The position numbers and the translations under genes are program-made. Below are positions 9,022 through 18,006 of a stretch of 64,000 bases of DNA, one piece after another. Position 1 is the stretch's first letter. The number at the start of each line of letters is the position of its first letter. This stretch comes from Rossellomorea aquimaris (GTDB taxonomy: Bacteria > Bacillota > Bacilli > Bacillales > Bacillaceae_B): assembly GCF_035590735.1 (NCBI RefSeq), contig NZ_CP141595.1:4065001-4129000 (forward strand). The letters are read 5' to 3'. The notes beneath the pieces were generated by a model. It did not search any database and was not told the origin of the DNA. It saw nothing but the letters and a program-made list of their open reading frames with translations.

Positions 9022-11124
9022 ATGAAGAAATTCGTTTCATTGACCTATTTATTCGGGGTTGTCTTCATTTTAGCCAGTGCTCTTTATTTTTTCGCATCTA
9101 ACTGGCAGGTGTTTTCCCGATTAGAGAAAGTGGCTTTGGCGAGTTCTTTGATTCTATTGTTCTATGGAGCCGCGTTTCTGTTGGATCGTGTTTTAAAGGG
9201 GGCCCATTTCCTTTCAAACTGGTTGATGCTCAGCGGGGTGATATCCTTTGGGCTATCTGTTGCTTTACTCGGGCAGCTGTACAATTCTCACGCGGACAGC
9301 TACTTATTGTTTCTAATTTGGGCTATCCCGGCCTGCCTATTCAGCTTGTACACAAGGTACAGTGGATTTTACGTATTAAGCCATATCCTCATCCATTTGG
9401 CGATTTACTTTTATCTGTTCCCTTCGTCTCCATTTGCACACTGGACACTCGCCCATACATGGATCGCGTTCGGAGTCGGAATCGTGAACACGCTCTTATT
9501 TTTGATCATAAAAAAGGGCTACATCCATTCAAAACCGTTGCTTTATCTGAGTCTCATCTCAGCCAATCTCCTCCTCATGGTTACTGCATTCGATAATGAG
9601 TATTCCGTTTTCTTCACCCTGTTTTATGTTTTCATCCTGGGGGTTGGGGTGTACCGCTTCTTTAATAAAGAAACGTCCATCTTTATCATTCTTTCGATAT
9701 TCGGAACGGGCTTCATCATCATCAAAATGTTCGAGTTGATGGCACAGTATGTGTCCAGCCTTTTCTTTGTCGGTCTGTTATTAACCGCATTTCTGTTATT
9801 AGCGGGAAGTGTATTCCTTGTTAACTATTTACGGAAGCATTCCTCTTCCCTTCATTGGACAAAGACAATCTTCGTTGCAAGTGTCACGACCATTGCCTCC
9901 GTTTTCATCATAGCGTCTGTTTTCGGACTGCTTTCATTACTCATGGTGGATGTCTCAATGGTCACTCTATTTGTATTCGCTACAGTATTCCTAGTCGTTC
10001 CAAGCACGCTAACCAGCTGGGCGTCCCCTGTAAAGTATTCACTCATGATGACCGGTATCGTCATAGGAATGATTGCAAGTACGTTTGATGAATTTTCCTT
10101 TGTTATGTTCTTCGTTCTGGCCTATGTGTTTTATGTAGAGAAACAGTTCACCGCGAGGTTTGTATTCTACGTTCTGTTTCAATTGAACACAGCGATCTTC
10201 TTAGGGCAAACAATGGACTTGGGCGCTCATGCCCTCCTTATGGTGATGGTGCTCCTGAATGTTGCAGTGTACCTTGCTCTGAATAAAAAACACGTCATCC
10301 AGTATGGAGCGTTTCTCATTGGATTCTTTGCCTTTTTCTCGTTAACTGCCGTCGATCTTTCATCGACGCTTCATATTATCTATACCACTCTATTCTTTCT
10401 GACCGCTACGGGATGCGTCTATTTTTTCAAAAAGCAGGATCGTACCTTCTATTGGGTTTCATCGCTGGTATTCTGGTTCATGCTCATCGTTCAGCTGTAT
10501 TACGATTTGGCCTGGAAGCTCGTTCATAAATCCCTGCTTTTAGCCGGGTTGGGCATCCTCTTCTTGATGGTGGCGGTTTACCTGGATAGGAAGGTTCGCA
10601 CGGATCATAAATCGCATTCTATACTTGTAGGGAAAAGGCTGGGAATCCTTCTCATCATATGCCTTCAAGGGGGATGGATCGGGTTTCAGGTCCATTCGAA
10701 CGAAACCCTTTTACAAAACGGGCAAACGATTCTTTTAGAGCTTCAACCTGTCGATCCGAGATCTTTCCTCCAGGGTGACTATGTGGAATTGAATTACACG
10801 ATTTCTCAGCTTGAAGATACCTCCATTGATGACAACGGTCCCATCACCATTGTGTTACGTGAAAATGCACAAGGCATCCACGAATATACAGGTGTTTATA
10901 AGTTTAACGGGCAATGGAATGCTCCTTACGAAAAGAAACCTGGCGATGTCCTCCTAAACGGTAAGGTTACAAGTTCATGGGACAACACCGCCCAGGTCAC
11001 ATATGGAGTCGAACATTTCTTCATCCCGGAAGGAACGGGACTGGAAGTGGAAGGGAAGGTGAAGGCTGCGGTGGTGAAGGTGAGTGATAAGGGGGATGGG
11101 ATTTTGGTGCGGTTGCTTGACTAG
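9022..11124 (+). CDS. DUF2157 membrane protein with C-terminal GDYXXLXY domain
   Basis: About 700 residues. The first 540 or so are a string of about fifteen to eighteen hydrophobic helices (DUF2157/DUF4401-like). The last 150 form the soluble GDYXXLXY domain, recognised by QGDYVELNY. The fusion is known in bacteria but has no established function. ATG at 9022 is preferred over GTG at 9013 because the AAGGGGTGA ribosome site ends 5 nt before it. It is a lone gene diverging from the amylopullulanase gene, with nothing nearby to suggest a pathway. Confidence 0.8.
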   Translation: MKKFVSLTYLFGVVFILASALYFFASNWQVFSRLEKVALASSLILLFYGAAFLLDRVLKGAHFLSNWLMLSGVISFGLSVALLGQLYNSHADSYLLFLIWAIPACLFSLYTRYSGFYVLSHILIHLAIYFYLFPSSPFAHWTLAHTWIAFGVGIVNTLLFLIIKKGYIHSKPLLYLSLISANLLLMVTAFDNEYSVFFTLFYVFILGVGVYRFFNKETSIFIILSIFGTGFIIIKMFELMAQYVSSLFFVGLLLTAFLLLAGSVFLVNYLRKHSSSLHWTKTIFVASVTTIASVFIIASVFGLLSLLMVDVSMVTLFVFATVFLVVPSTLTSWASPVKYSLMMTGIVIGMIASTFDEFSFVMFFVLAYVFYVEKQFTARFVFYVLFQLNTAIFLGQTMDLGAHALLMVMVLLNVAVYLALNKKHVIQYGAFLIGFFAFFSLTAVDLSSTLHIIYTTLFFLTATGCVYFFKKQDRTFYWVSSLVFWFMLIVQLYYDLAWKLVHKSLLLAGLGILFLMVAVYLDRKVRTDHKSHSILVGKRLGILLIICLQGGWIGFQVHSNETLLQNGQTILLELQPVDPRSFLQGDYVELNYTISQLEDTSIDDNGPITIVLRENAQGIHEYTGVYKFNGQWNAPYEKKPGDVLLNGKVTSSWDNTAQVTYGVEHFFIPEGTGLEVEGKVKAAVVKVSDKGDGILVRLLD

Positions 11125-11645
11125 AGGCGGACAGAACATTTTGAAGGAATAAGAACTGCGGTGATGTTTTATCGCCAGGATTGTCCTGTAGTTTTTCGAT
11201 TACATTACTCTTGGACCGGTTTGACAGGTTATTTGAGGATTTTTGATCTGTTTTTGACGTGAAATAGGATCATTCCTTTAATTTTCAGTTTAAGAAAGTA
11301 CGCTTAACGGGGGGAGTGGGGTGATATGGAAGTCCATCTTTGTAAAAATCAATCCCCGTTCCCCATTTTATAATCCGTTTTCTGGCCATTATGATCCGAT
11401 TGTGGAAAAATGCTATTTACTATTAAAAATAGAGGTGGATGACGCGATAAAATATGTAGATCTATTTTAAAAGGTTCCAAATTCAGAATAAACTGTATTT
11501 GAGTCATCCTTATTGTTTATCGTCGTTGAAAACATTGTTAACCAAAAGAAATAGAATGACTCTTTATTTTTACATAATTATCTGGACTTACCCTTATACC
11601 TTCTCTAAAAATTCACGGTCAGGTTCCTGGTGGCATACAGAACCT
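11125..11645. other. Intergenic stretch without recognisable gene
   Basis: About 520 bp between convergent genes. The only ATG behind a G-rich tract (11325) opens a 15-codon frame. No RNA motif was recognised. A short imperfect inverted repeat, AGGTTC...GAACCT, lies at about 11622-11645. Confidence 0.5.
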
Positions 11646-11677
11646 AAAAAAATAGGAACAAGCAGTTAACCTGTCCC
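11646..11677 (-). terminator. Terminator of the TslA-like toxin operon
   Basis: On the minus strand, GGGACAGG / CTTGTTCC form an 8-bp stem with two G-T pairs around a 7-base loop, followed by TATTTTTTT. It begins at the toxin stop codon. Confidence 0.75.
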
Positions 11678-13794
11678 TACAATGTCACACGATCCACTTG
11701 TTGACGCAGTTGGATCATGTTGTCTTTCACTCGTTGTGAAATTTCACACAATGCTTGAATCGAATTTCCTTTATGTTGACTGAGCTGGTGGACGATGTCG
11801 TCAAAGAGCATTTCCATTTCTTCATGAATGGCCATGGCCGATACATTATATATATGGATATTGGAATAACTCGTTTTATCAAAAATCGCAGAGTCGATAT
11901 AAGGTCTGAAGCTGTCAAGTAACGCTGGAAATCCGATCGTCAATCTGGTTAATCCGTCCCGGAGTCCTTCAATGGTTGCAGCAAGTTCGTCTATCGGCTC
12001 CAGTGCGGAAGAAATGTATGAGCGGATTTGGTCATCGAAATCCGAGAAGATACTGATGAGTTTTCCAGGTACCGTCCCACTCAGGGCAATATTCATAGCA
12101 CCCTTGATTTGAGCGGAAATGACCTCCAATGTATTTTCGATGGCAAAAGCAAGACCTGTCAATCCACCTAAAAGCGGTAATAGAAAACGGTGTGAGACTC
12201 CCTTGAAAGCTTCAAAGGATCCATCCAAGTAGATTTCTTTCACCTTCATACCGATGAGCATATGATTAGATGCTTCCAACACGTAATCGTTCTTCTTCGG
12301 CATCACTACTTCATGTTGAACCGAAGCTCCTCCTAAGATGCTTGCACTTAAAGAAGAATCACGTTCTCCAAAGTTTTTTGCAAGGTCCCCAACCTGACTC
12401 TGAAATTCTGCTATGTGACTATTCATTTTCACACTATTGGCTTTGATAATCTCATAGTGTGCGAGCATATCGTTCACAAGTAGGTCCTCCAGTGTTTCCT
12501 TCCCTCCGCTAAACAGCTCCGGGATTTCTTTATGAAGGATGTTCTGCAGGAATCCTGTCAGACTGATAATCTCCTGTTTGAATTCAAGCAGCTGATTCCG
12601 GGCCTGACCGAAAATGCTTTCGACACTGATGCTTCGGTTGAATAAGTGCTCCACGAGTTCGACAGGTGGGGAATTCAACACACCATTGAGAGATTTACTG
12701 CCGTTTTCAGCCATATTCAAAAGAGAAATAAGATGGTCGATTTCAGAGGTCAGACGATGTCCAGTAGTAGTGATGCCTATGAATAAAGGATTACCAATCA
12801 AGTTTTCAAATGAATTCTCAAAAATCATCTGCAGGCGGCTCAACCGCTCCGAGTAACGGTCTCCTTCATGCTGGGCGATTTCCTGCGAATGGGTCAAGTA
12901 GTCCCCGGCATACCCCAATCTTGTGGTGACATCCCCAGCCAGGGCTTCAGCCAACAGGTTCAGATTGTCGCGATTGATTTCAATTCTATCCGAATGGCCG
13001 CCATAGAGGGGTTCTCCCGTCCAGATGCTCGTCATGATGTGGGCATCGGCTTCGTCATGGATTTTGCCGTAACCAGGGTCTCCTGGTTGACCAATCTCAT
13101 AGGCTCCTTTGTCGTTATAGCCTGTATGATTGTTCGTCAGGATGCTGAACTTCTCGCCGATCACCGGTATACCTGTCGATATATCGTACCTCTTTCCAGG
13201 AATACGGGAATCGAGATTCAGGGCAATCAGGGTTCCGGTTAAGACGTCATAGTTGGTGAAGTAGTTGGTGATGTTGTCGTAGTTTTTGTTGGGATCAATT
13301 ACACCTTTTGGAAATAATGCTGGATTTAGAGTAACGGATTTTATATCAGGTCGATTTCTTACAGCGTAGTTTGCAAGGGGGCCCCCTAGGGAGTTTCCGG
13401 TAACGGAGCTAACTCCCCCCTCATTCTTATATTCTTTTTGTATTCTATTTAAATATTCAGCGGAAGCTTCAAGTTGAGGCAAAGTTAGGTCACTTAGCAG
13501 TTGAACATCCGTTAATAAGTCTTGCTTTCCATTCTCAGCAGCTGCGTCTGTACCTACATATACTATTGTTATTTCTTTTGTGGACTCATTTCGGACTGTA
13601 AATGCGTCTAGTCCAGTGTCGTCGAGGAAATTTACATCTAATACCTTAAATGCCTTTCCATTAACTTTTATAATGTCAAATCTATTAATTTCTGAATAAG
13701 CATGTAATCCCGCTAATTCAACCAAGTCCCTATCAGTGGTTTCTCTATTAACATTAACTGGATTAACATTATTTACTGATGGCACCTTACTCAA
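11677..13794 (-). CDS. TslA-like lipase toxin with reverse LXG-type arrangement
   Basis: A 705-residue protein. The N-terminal third is a lipase-like alpha/beta hydrolase: the nucleophile elbow is TGNSLGG with Ser135 at about 131-141, and candidate partners are Asp183 (NYDVLTG) and His223 (NNHTGY). From about 280 to the end it is long helical and coiled-coil-like sequence with a hydrophobic glycine-rich patch (LLPLLGGLTGL). No signal peptide is present. SA1320/TslA of Staphylococcus aureus, a type VII-secreted lipase whose targeting helices lie at the C terminus, has this order and is neutralised by DUF1672 lipoproteins. Three of those precede this gene, the nearest 6 bp away, so the same role is likely. 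The start is TTG with a weak ribosome site, suggesting coupling. No small helical partner gene is seen. Confidence 0.8.
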   Translation of the reverse strand: MSKVPSVNNVNPVNVNRETTDRDLVELAGLHAYSEINRFDIIKVNGKAFKVLDVNFLDDTGLDAFTVRNESTKEITIVYVGTDAAAENGKQDLLTDVQLLSDLTLPQLEASAEYLNRIQKEYKNEGGVSSVTGNSLGGPLANYAVRNRPDIKSVTLNPALFPKGVIDPNKNYDNITNYFTNYDVLTGTLIALNLDSRIPGKRYDISTGIPVIGEKFSILTNNHTGYNDKGAYEIGQPGDPGYGKIHDEADAHIMTSIWTGEPLYGGHSDRIEINRDNLNLLAEALAGDVTTRLGYAGDYLTHSQEIAQHEGDRYSERLSRLQMIFENSFENLIGNPLFIGITTTGHRLTSEIDHLISLLNMAENGSKSLNGVLNSPPVELVEHLFNRSISVESIFGQARNQLLEFKQEIISLTGFLQNILHKEIPELFSGGKETLEDLLVNDMLAHYEIIKANSVKMNSHIAEFQSQVGDLAKNFGERDSSLSASILGGASVQHEVVMPKKNDYVLEASNHMLIGMKVKEIYLDGSFEAFKGVSHRFLLPLLGGLTGLAFAIENTLEVISAQIKGAMNIALSGTVPGKLISIFSDFDDQIRSYISSALEPIDELAATIEGLRDGLTRLTIGFPALLDSFRPYIDSAIFDKTSYSNIHIYNVSAMAIHEEMEMLFDDIVHQLSQHKGNSIQALCEISQRVKDNMIQLRQQVDRVTL

Positions 13795-13800
13795 CTCTTT

Positions 13801-14745
13801 CTAATGTTTATTTTTTATAATATAATTGGGGTCGGCTCTATCAACAGTGGTTTCTTTATCCCCGCTACCCGTAACTTTATCAATTATATTGTCATGTAGT
13901 AGGAGATTATACGCGCCAAAAGGAAGCCCTTCCGCATCTTCAATAACTTTTGCAATATCCTCTAACTCTTCGTTAGTTGGATTCGAATCTTTTTTATCTT
14001 TAAAAAGCTGAATAGTAATATTTATTGACTCAGGGCTTAATTTCTTTAAATTTACCTCTTTTAAATCTTCTTTCGTAATATCAGGATTTTCTAAATAAAT
14101 TTCAACGATCCTCTCTGATATTTCCATATCAAAAAATGACACAAAATAATACTCATTTCCAAATCCAAATGATTTAGTATTATTAATGGCCTGGATTTTT
14201 TCTCCAGTAAATGGATATTTTTCTGTAATTTCTTTCAATAATTTATCCAACTTGCTAAACTGATCTTCATATATCAATCCATAAACACCCGAAGTGATGG
14301 CATTTTCCACCTCTCCTTCTAATGAATAAACCTGGTCAGTCAGGATTTTATCCTCATTAGAATCTATGGGCACAACTGCAAAGGTATGGAAATGGGGCTT
14401 ACCCACAGACTCCACAAACACGCTAGCTCCATCAACATTACCAACAATATTATGAATTTCAACATCAGTTTTATATTGTGTTAAGAAAAAATCTTTGACG
14501 GCTTTTTCCACTTCTTCCCGTTTTGCTTCAGCAATTTTGTCATTTTCTTGACCATTTTTCAGAGAAAACCCTTCTCCATTATATTCCTGGACGCTTACTA
14601 AACGATTGCTTTGATCTTCCACTTCATCCTGCGTACCCTTCTTCTCATCCACACCATTACCATTTGCATTATCCATATTCATACATCCTCCAAGTAATAA
14701 TGAAAGTCCGATTCCACATATAATCCATTTATTTTTAGTATTCAT
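13801..14745 (-). CDS. DUF1672 lipoprotein, putative TslA-type immunity protein (copy 1)
   Basis: A 314-residue lipoprotein. The signal peptide ends in lipobox LLGGC, so the mature protein is anchored on the outer face of the membrane. The DUF1672 core is clear: EYNGEGFSL near the start, the conserved HNIVGNVDGASVFVES block, and a C-terminal LLLHDNIID-like strand. It shares all these blocks with the two proteins upstream, so the three are paralogues. In S. aureus, DUF1672 proteins (TilA) protect against the lipase toxin TslA. This copy is directly upstream of the toxin gene (6 bp) and is the most likely cognate. A 341-bp gap separates it from copy 2, so it may have its own promoter. Confidence 0.85.
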   Translation of the reverse strand: MNTKNKWIICGIGLSLLLGGCMNMDNANGNGVDEKKGTQDEVEDQSNRLVSVQEYNGEGFSLKNGQENDKIAEAKREEVEKAVKDFFLTQYKTDVEIHNIVGNVDGASVFVESVGKPHFHTFAVVPIDSNEDKILTDQVYSLEGEVENAITSGVYGLIYEDQFSKLDKLLKEITEKYPFTGEKIQAINNTKSFGFGNEYYFVSFFDMEISERIVEIYLENPDITKEDLKEVNLKKLSPESINITIQLFKDKKDSNPTNEELEDIAKVIEDAEGLPFGAYNLLLHDNIIDKVTGSGDKETTVDRADPNYIIKNKH

Positions 14746-15086
14746 GAATGTCTGATCCTCCTAATTGGATGGGTTCATTTAAAGAATTACCTTTATATTG
14801 TATAAAAGTCTGTAAAGTATTAACAGTTCAATCCGGTAATACTTAGAGCAATCAGGTAAAACAGGAAAAAAGTAGGGGAGCAGACTTCTTTTTTACGTTT
14901 CTTTTATACTATTGATTTTGCATATTGAACTTATACCTAAAGACTCATACATTTGTATAATTACCCCAATTATTTAAATGATAACCTATAAGTACTGAAA
15001 ATAAATCTCCTGAAATTTATAACTATAAGACCTGATCACTAGATCGGGAGTAGTTAGATACGGTCATACAGCTCACCACTTTAACA
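14746..15086. other. Gap inside the DUF1672 cluster
   Basis: About 340 AT-rich bp between copies 1 and 2. No ORF of note and no clear terminator were found. The length suggests a separate promoter for copy 1 plus the toxin. Several TTTACA and TATACA/TATAAA-like hexamers occur at about 14785-14820, but none has a convincing spacing. Confidence 0.45.
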
Positions 15087-15986
15087 TCACTTCTTTAAAA
15101 TCGAATCCGGAAACGTTAACTGCAAAGAATTATCTTTGATTCCATCGTCTACTTTTTCATTAATTAAATTATCATTAATGATTACACTGTAATTTCCTTT
15201 AGGTATCGAACTCATTGACTTAATATCCTGTTGAACTTTATTGAATAATTTTTTATCAGGTTCTACATTTTCATTCTCCATATATAACTGAATCGTAATA
15301 TTATAATCTTCTGCTACGAAATCAGCTTTTGAGAATAGGGATTTAAGTTCACTGATGGGTGTGCCATGATCTTTCAGATAAGCCTCATACACTGGTTGGA
15401 TAGCCTTATCGTCTGGTGGAGTGGATAGATAATAATAGGGGGTCATATAACCTGCCCCTCCGACATTTTCAAGTGATTCTTTTCTTTTCCCTACAACTTC
15501 ATTTTCGGACACTATCTTACTTAGATACTGATCCAGGTTATTAAATTCATCTTCAAATATAAGGTGATAAAGACCTCCTTGAATGGCGCTCTCAATATCC
15601 CCGTCCAAAGACGTAACGTCATCCCCTACAACCTTTTTTTGACTCACATCAATTGGCACTATAGCGGTTGTAAAGAAATGAACGGGTCCTGTCGACTCTA
15701 CAAACACCGTCGCACCATCCACATTCCCTACCAGATTATGAACCTTTACCTCTGTCTTATAGTTTTCTATGAAAAAAGTTTTTACTGCTTGTTCAATTTC
15801 TTTACGATGAGCTTCAGCGATCTGGTCATTTTCTTCACCGTTGTTCAGTGAGTAGCCTTCTCCTTTGTAGTCCTGCACCCGTTCATATTGATCCTGGACC
15901 TGAGGTGTATTGTCTGAATCCGCACACCCTCCAAGGAGCATGGAAATCCCCATGCCGTATGCAGCCCATCTCTTTTTCCCGATCAT
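15087..15986 (-). CDS. DUF1672 lipoprotein, putative immunity protein (copy 2)
   Basis: A 299-residue lipoprotein with lipobox LLGGC. It carries the DUF1672 blocks YKGEGYSLNNG, VHNLVGNVDGATVFVES, and a C-terminal YSVIINDNLINEKVDDG strand. It is closer to copy 3 than to copy 1 (shared ERVQDYKGEGY, VGGAGYM-PYY). ATG at 15986 lies 8 nt after GGAGG; the upstream GTG at 15992 is too close. It is 10 nt downstream of copy 3 and surely co-transcribed with it. It may protect against sister-strain variants of the lipase toxin, or be an orphan immunity gene. Confidence 0.85.
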   Translation of the reverse strand: MIGKKRWAAYGMGISMLLGGCADSDNTPQVQDQYERVQDYKGEGYSLNNGEENDQIAEAHRKEIEQAVKTFFIENYKTEVKVHNLVGNVDGATVFVESTGPVHFFTTAIVPIDVSQKKVVGDDVTSLDGDIESAIQGGLYHLIFEDEFNNLDQYLSKIVSENEVVGKRKESLENVGGAGYMTPYYYLSTPPDDKAIQPVYEAYLKDHGTPISELKSLFSKADFVAEDYNITIQLYMENENVEPDKKLFNKVQQDIKSMSSIPKGNYSVIINDNLINEKVDDGIKDNSLQLTFPDSILKK

Positions 15987-16002
15987 TCTCACATCCTCCC
16001 TC

Positions 16003-16899
16003 CTAATCTCTTACAATCTCATTAGGAAACGCCCGTTCAAGAGAATTGTCTTTCACACCCTCAAACGATTCTTTATGTACCCGATTGTCATTGATGAATA
16101 CACTGTAGGTTCCCTTTGGGATTCCATCCATCCTTTCGATATCTCCCATAACCTTATCAAATATATCCTCGTTGGGTTCAGCGTCTTCCTCTTCCATAAA
16201 CAGCATGATGGAAACTCTCAGATTGTCCGCGCTAAATTTTTCTTCATTGAAAGCTTCCCTCAACTGTTCTGCCGATGCTTTCGGGTTCCTTATGTACAAC
16301 TCATATGCAGGCAGGATCGCTTCATCGTCAATGGTGGACGACCCGATGAAATAGTAAGGGTTCATATATCCAGCCCCACCAACGTTTCCAAGAGATTCAA
16401 CTGTACGGCCAACAACCTCCTCTTCGGCAACGATCCTATCAAGATACTCATCAAGACGATCAAATTCTTCATTAAATATGATCCTGTATAATCCATCCGT
16501 AATCGCACTCTCCACTTGCCCTTCCTGTGAAAAAACGCGATTCGTACTCACTTTCTCTCCATCGAACGGAATCACCGCATACGTGTAAAAATGGAGCGGT
16601 CCTTCAGATTCAACAAACACTGTGGCCCCATCTACATTCCCAACCAGATTATGAACTATAACGTCTGTCTTATACTCCTCCAGAAAAAACTTCTTGACTT
16701 CCTTTTCAATCTTCTCTTTATTAGCTTCTGCGATCTTGTCGTTTTCCGATCCCTGATTCAGGAAGTAACCTTCTCCTTTATAGTCCTGAACCCGCTCATA
16801 TTGGGTGTTTGGATTCACTTTTGGAGTTTCTGATTTTTCAATACAACCGCTTACTAGCAGCAGCATGGTAGCATATGTGATAATCGTTTTCTTTTTCAA
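16003..16899 (-). CDS. DUF1672 lipoprotein, putative immunity protein (copy 3)
   Basis: A 298-residue lipoprotein; lipobox LLVSGC. The DUF1672 blocks are YKGEGYFLNQG, VHNLVGNVDGATVFVES and YSVFINDNRVHKE. It is the first gene of the toxin-immunity cluster. The start is TTG with AAGGA about 10 nt upstream. No TM segment beyond the signal peptide is seen. It is distinct from copies 1 and 2 in the middle region, which in polymorphic immunity families usually sets specificity (inference). Confidence 0.85.
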   Translation of the reverse strand: MKKKTIITYATMLLLVSGCIEKSETPKVNPNTQYERVQDYKGEGYFLNQGSENDKIAEANKEKIEKEVKKFFLEEYKTDVIVHNLVGNVDGATVFVESEGPLHFYTYAVIPFDGEKVSTNRVFSQEGQVESAITDGLYRIIFNEEFDRLDEYLDRIVAEEEVVGRTVESLGNVGGAGYMNPYYFIGSSTIDDEAILPAYELYIRNPKASAEQLREAFNEEKFSADNLRVSIMLFMEEEDAEPNEDIFDKVMGDIERMDGIPKGTYSVFINDNRVHKESFEGVKDNSLERAFPNEIVRD

Positions 16900-17174
16900 G
16901 CTTCATCATTCCTTTACTTTTCCTCTCCCAAATTAATAGGGAAGTTCAGGCGGATTTTTTTATAAACCATAATGATTATGGCACTCATACCTTGCTTCTA
17001 ATAATAATTCCATTATATCTATAACTCTATCCAACCTTCATTACCGGACCATTTTTATTACAGAATTGTTTAAATATCCCAATTCATCCGATGTAACTTG
17101 CGTATTTATTTATTTTGATAGAAGAGAATGCTGAAGTAAATAATTAACATTCAATATAACTAAACATTTCCAAT

Positions 17175-17197
17175 TATTTTCCGTTATAATGGAAAAT
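17175..17197 (+). promoter_or_regulatory. Candidate promoter/operator of the DUF5317 gene
   Basis: A TATAAT hexamer (17185-17190) sits inside an inverted repeat, ATTTTCC / GGAAAAT, about 65 bp before the DUF5317 start. No good -35 is seen, so a regulator or activator may act here. Confidence 0.35.
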
Positions 17198-17256
17198 ATG
17201 GTATTTTAATTGGTCGTTATCACTTTTTATTCATATTGTTTATCGGAGGATGTTAT

Positions 17257-17829
17257 ATGGTTTTTGATGGGATATTAATCGCAATAATCATCGGATTCAT
17301 TCGTGGAGGAAGCTTTAAGAAATTTGCAGATATCCGTTGTAAAATGGGATGGGTCTTCCCCGTATTGCTGCTGTTACAACTTGTCATTTTTTATTTTCAG
17401 AATAAGGTGGAGTGGGTCGGACAGGTTAGCAATCTCTCATTTATGTTCATATATGTCGTGGGGCTCACATTTTTATGGGTGAATCGCCATCATCCCCATT
17501 TCGTCACGATTTTCGTCGGGGTTCTATTGAACTTCATTGTCATGGCCATCAATGGGGGAAGGATGCCTGTCTCCTTGGAGGAGGCAGCGGTGATCGATCC
17601 TCAATATATGGAAGCAACGAAAAATGCGTTATATGCCAAGCATACGCTTGTGACGGAATCTACGAAACTGGCTTTATTGGGAGATATCATTCCTTTGTCA
17701 GCCCCCTACCCCCGTGAGCAGGCAATCAGCATCGGGGATGTGGTGATGAATATCGGGGTATTCCTTTTCATCCAATCCGTGATGGTCCGAAAGAAGGACA
17801 AGCTCATCGCATCCAAGACGACACTTTAA
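17257..17829 (+). CDS. DUF5317 family membrane protein
   Basis: A 190-residue integral membrane protein with about five hydrophobic helices and the conserved INGGRMPVS motif around residue 100, which marks DUF5317. Function is unknown for the family. The start is ATG 17257 with GGAGGA 7 nt upstream rather than the longer frame at 17236. It is followed within 16 bp by a 29-residue peptide gene and then by a GGDEF/HD-GYP gene, so the three may form one signalling unit. Confidence 0.85.
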   Translation: MVFDGILIAIIIGFIRGGSFKKFADIRCKMGWVFPVLLLLQLVIFYFQNKVEWVGQVSNLSFMFIYVVGLTFLWVNRHHPHFVTIFVGVLLNFIVMAINGGRMPVSLEEAAVIDPQYMEATKNALYAKHTLVTESTKLALLGDIIPLSAPYPREQAISIGDVVMNIGVFLFIQSVMVRKKDKLIASKTTL

Positions 17830-17844
17830 GGAGGTGAGATTATA

Positions 17845-17934
17845 ATGAAAAATAGAACGAAAAATGCTATCATTAACCTAGTCATCATTGGTTCTGCTGT
17901 AGTTGCCCTTACTTCTGGTTGGAAGTTCTGGTAG
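17845..17934 (+). CDS. 29-residue hydrophobic peptide
   Basis: A tiny ORF with an excellent ribosome site (AAGGAGGTGA, 6 nt before ATG) and a hairpin right after its stop. The peptide has a basic start (MKNRTKNA), a hydrophobic core (IINLVIIGSAVVAL) and a short aromatic tail, TSGWKFW. This fits a single-span membrane peptide or an exported signal peptide. It lies between the DUF5317 gene and a c-di-GMP turnover protein with a multi-helix input domain. I do not recognise the family; a sensor-ligand role is speculation. Confidence 0.7.
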   Translation: MKNRTKNAIINLVIIGSAVVALTSGWKFW

Positions 17935-17942
17935 AAAATACA

Positions 17943-17978
17943 GGGCTGATCACGGATCATCCGACCCGGGGTCAGCCC
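17943..17978 (+). terminator. Hairpin after the 29-residue peptide gene
   Basis: GGGCTGA / TCAGCCC form a 7-bp stem around a 22-base loop that can itself fold (CGGAT/ATCCG). There is no strong U-tract, so it may act as a partial terminator or RNA stabiliser before the GGDEF/HD-GYP gene. Confidence 0.5.
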
Positions 17979-18006
17979 TAATATGTTAATGAGAGCGTGA
18001 ATACGT

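Noticed and set aside
11325..11372. A 15-codon ORF behind a GGGG tract
   Set aside because: Too short, no hydrophobic or conserved pattern, and no terminator follows it.
11677..13794. Prophage or ordinary secreted lipase
   Set aside because: No signal peptide and no phage genes nearby; the DUF1672 neighbours and the helical C-terminal half fit a type VII-secreted toxin better.
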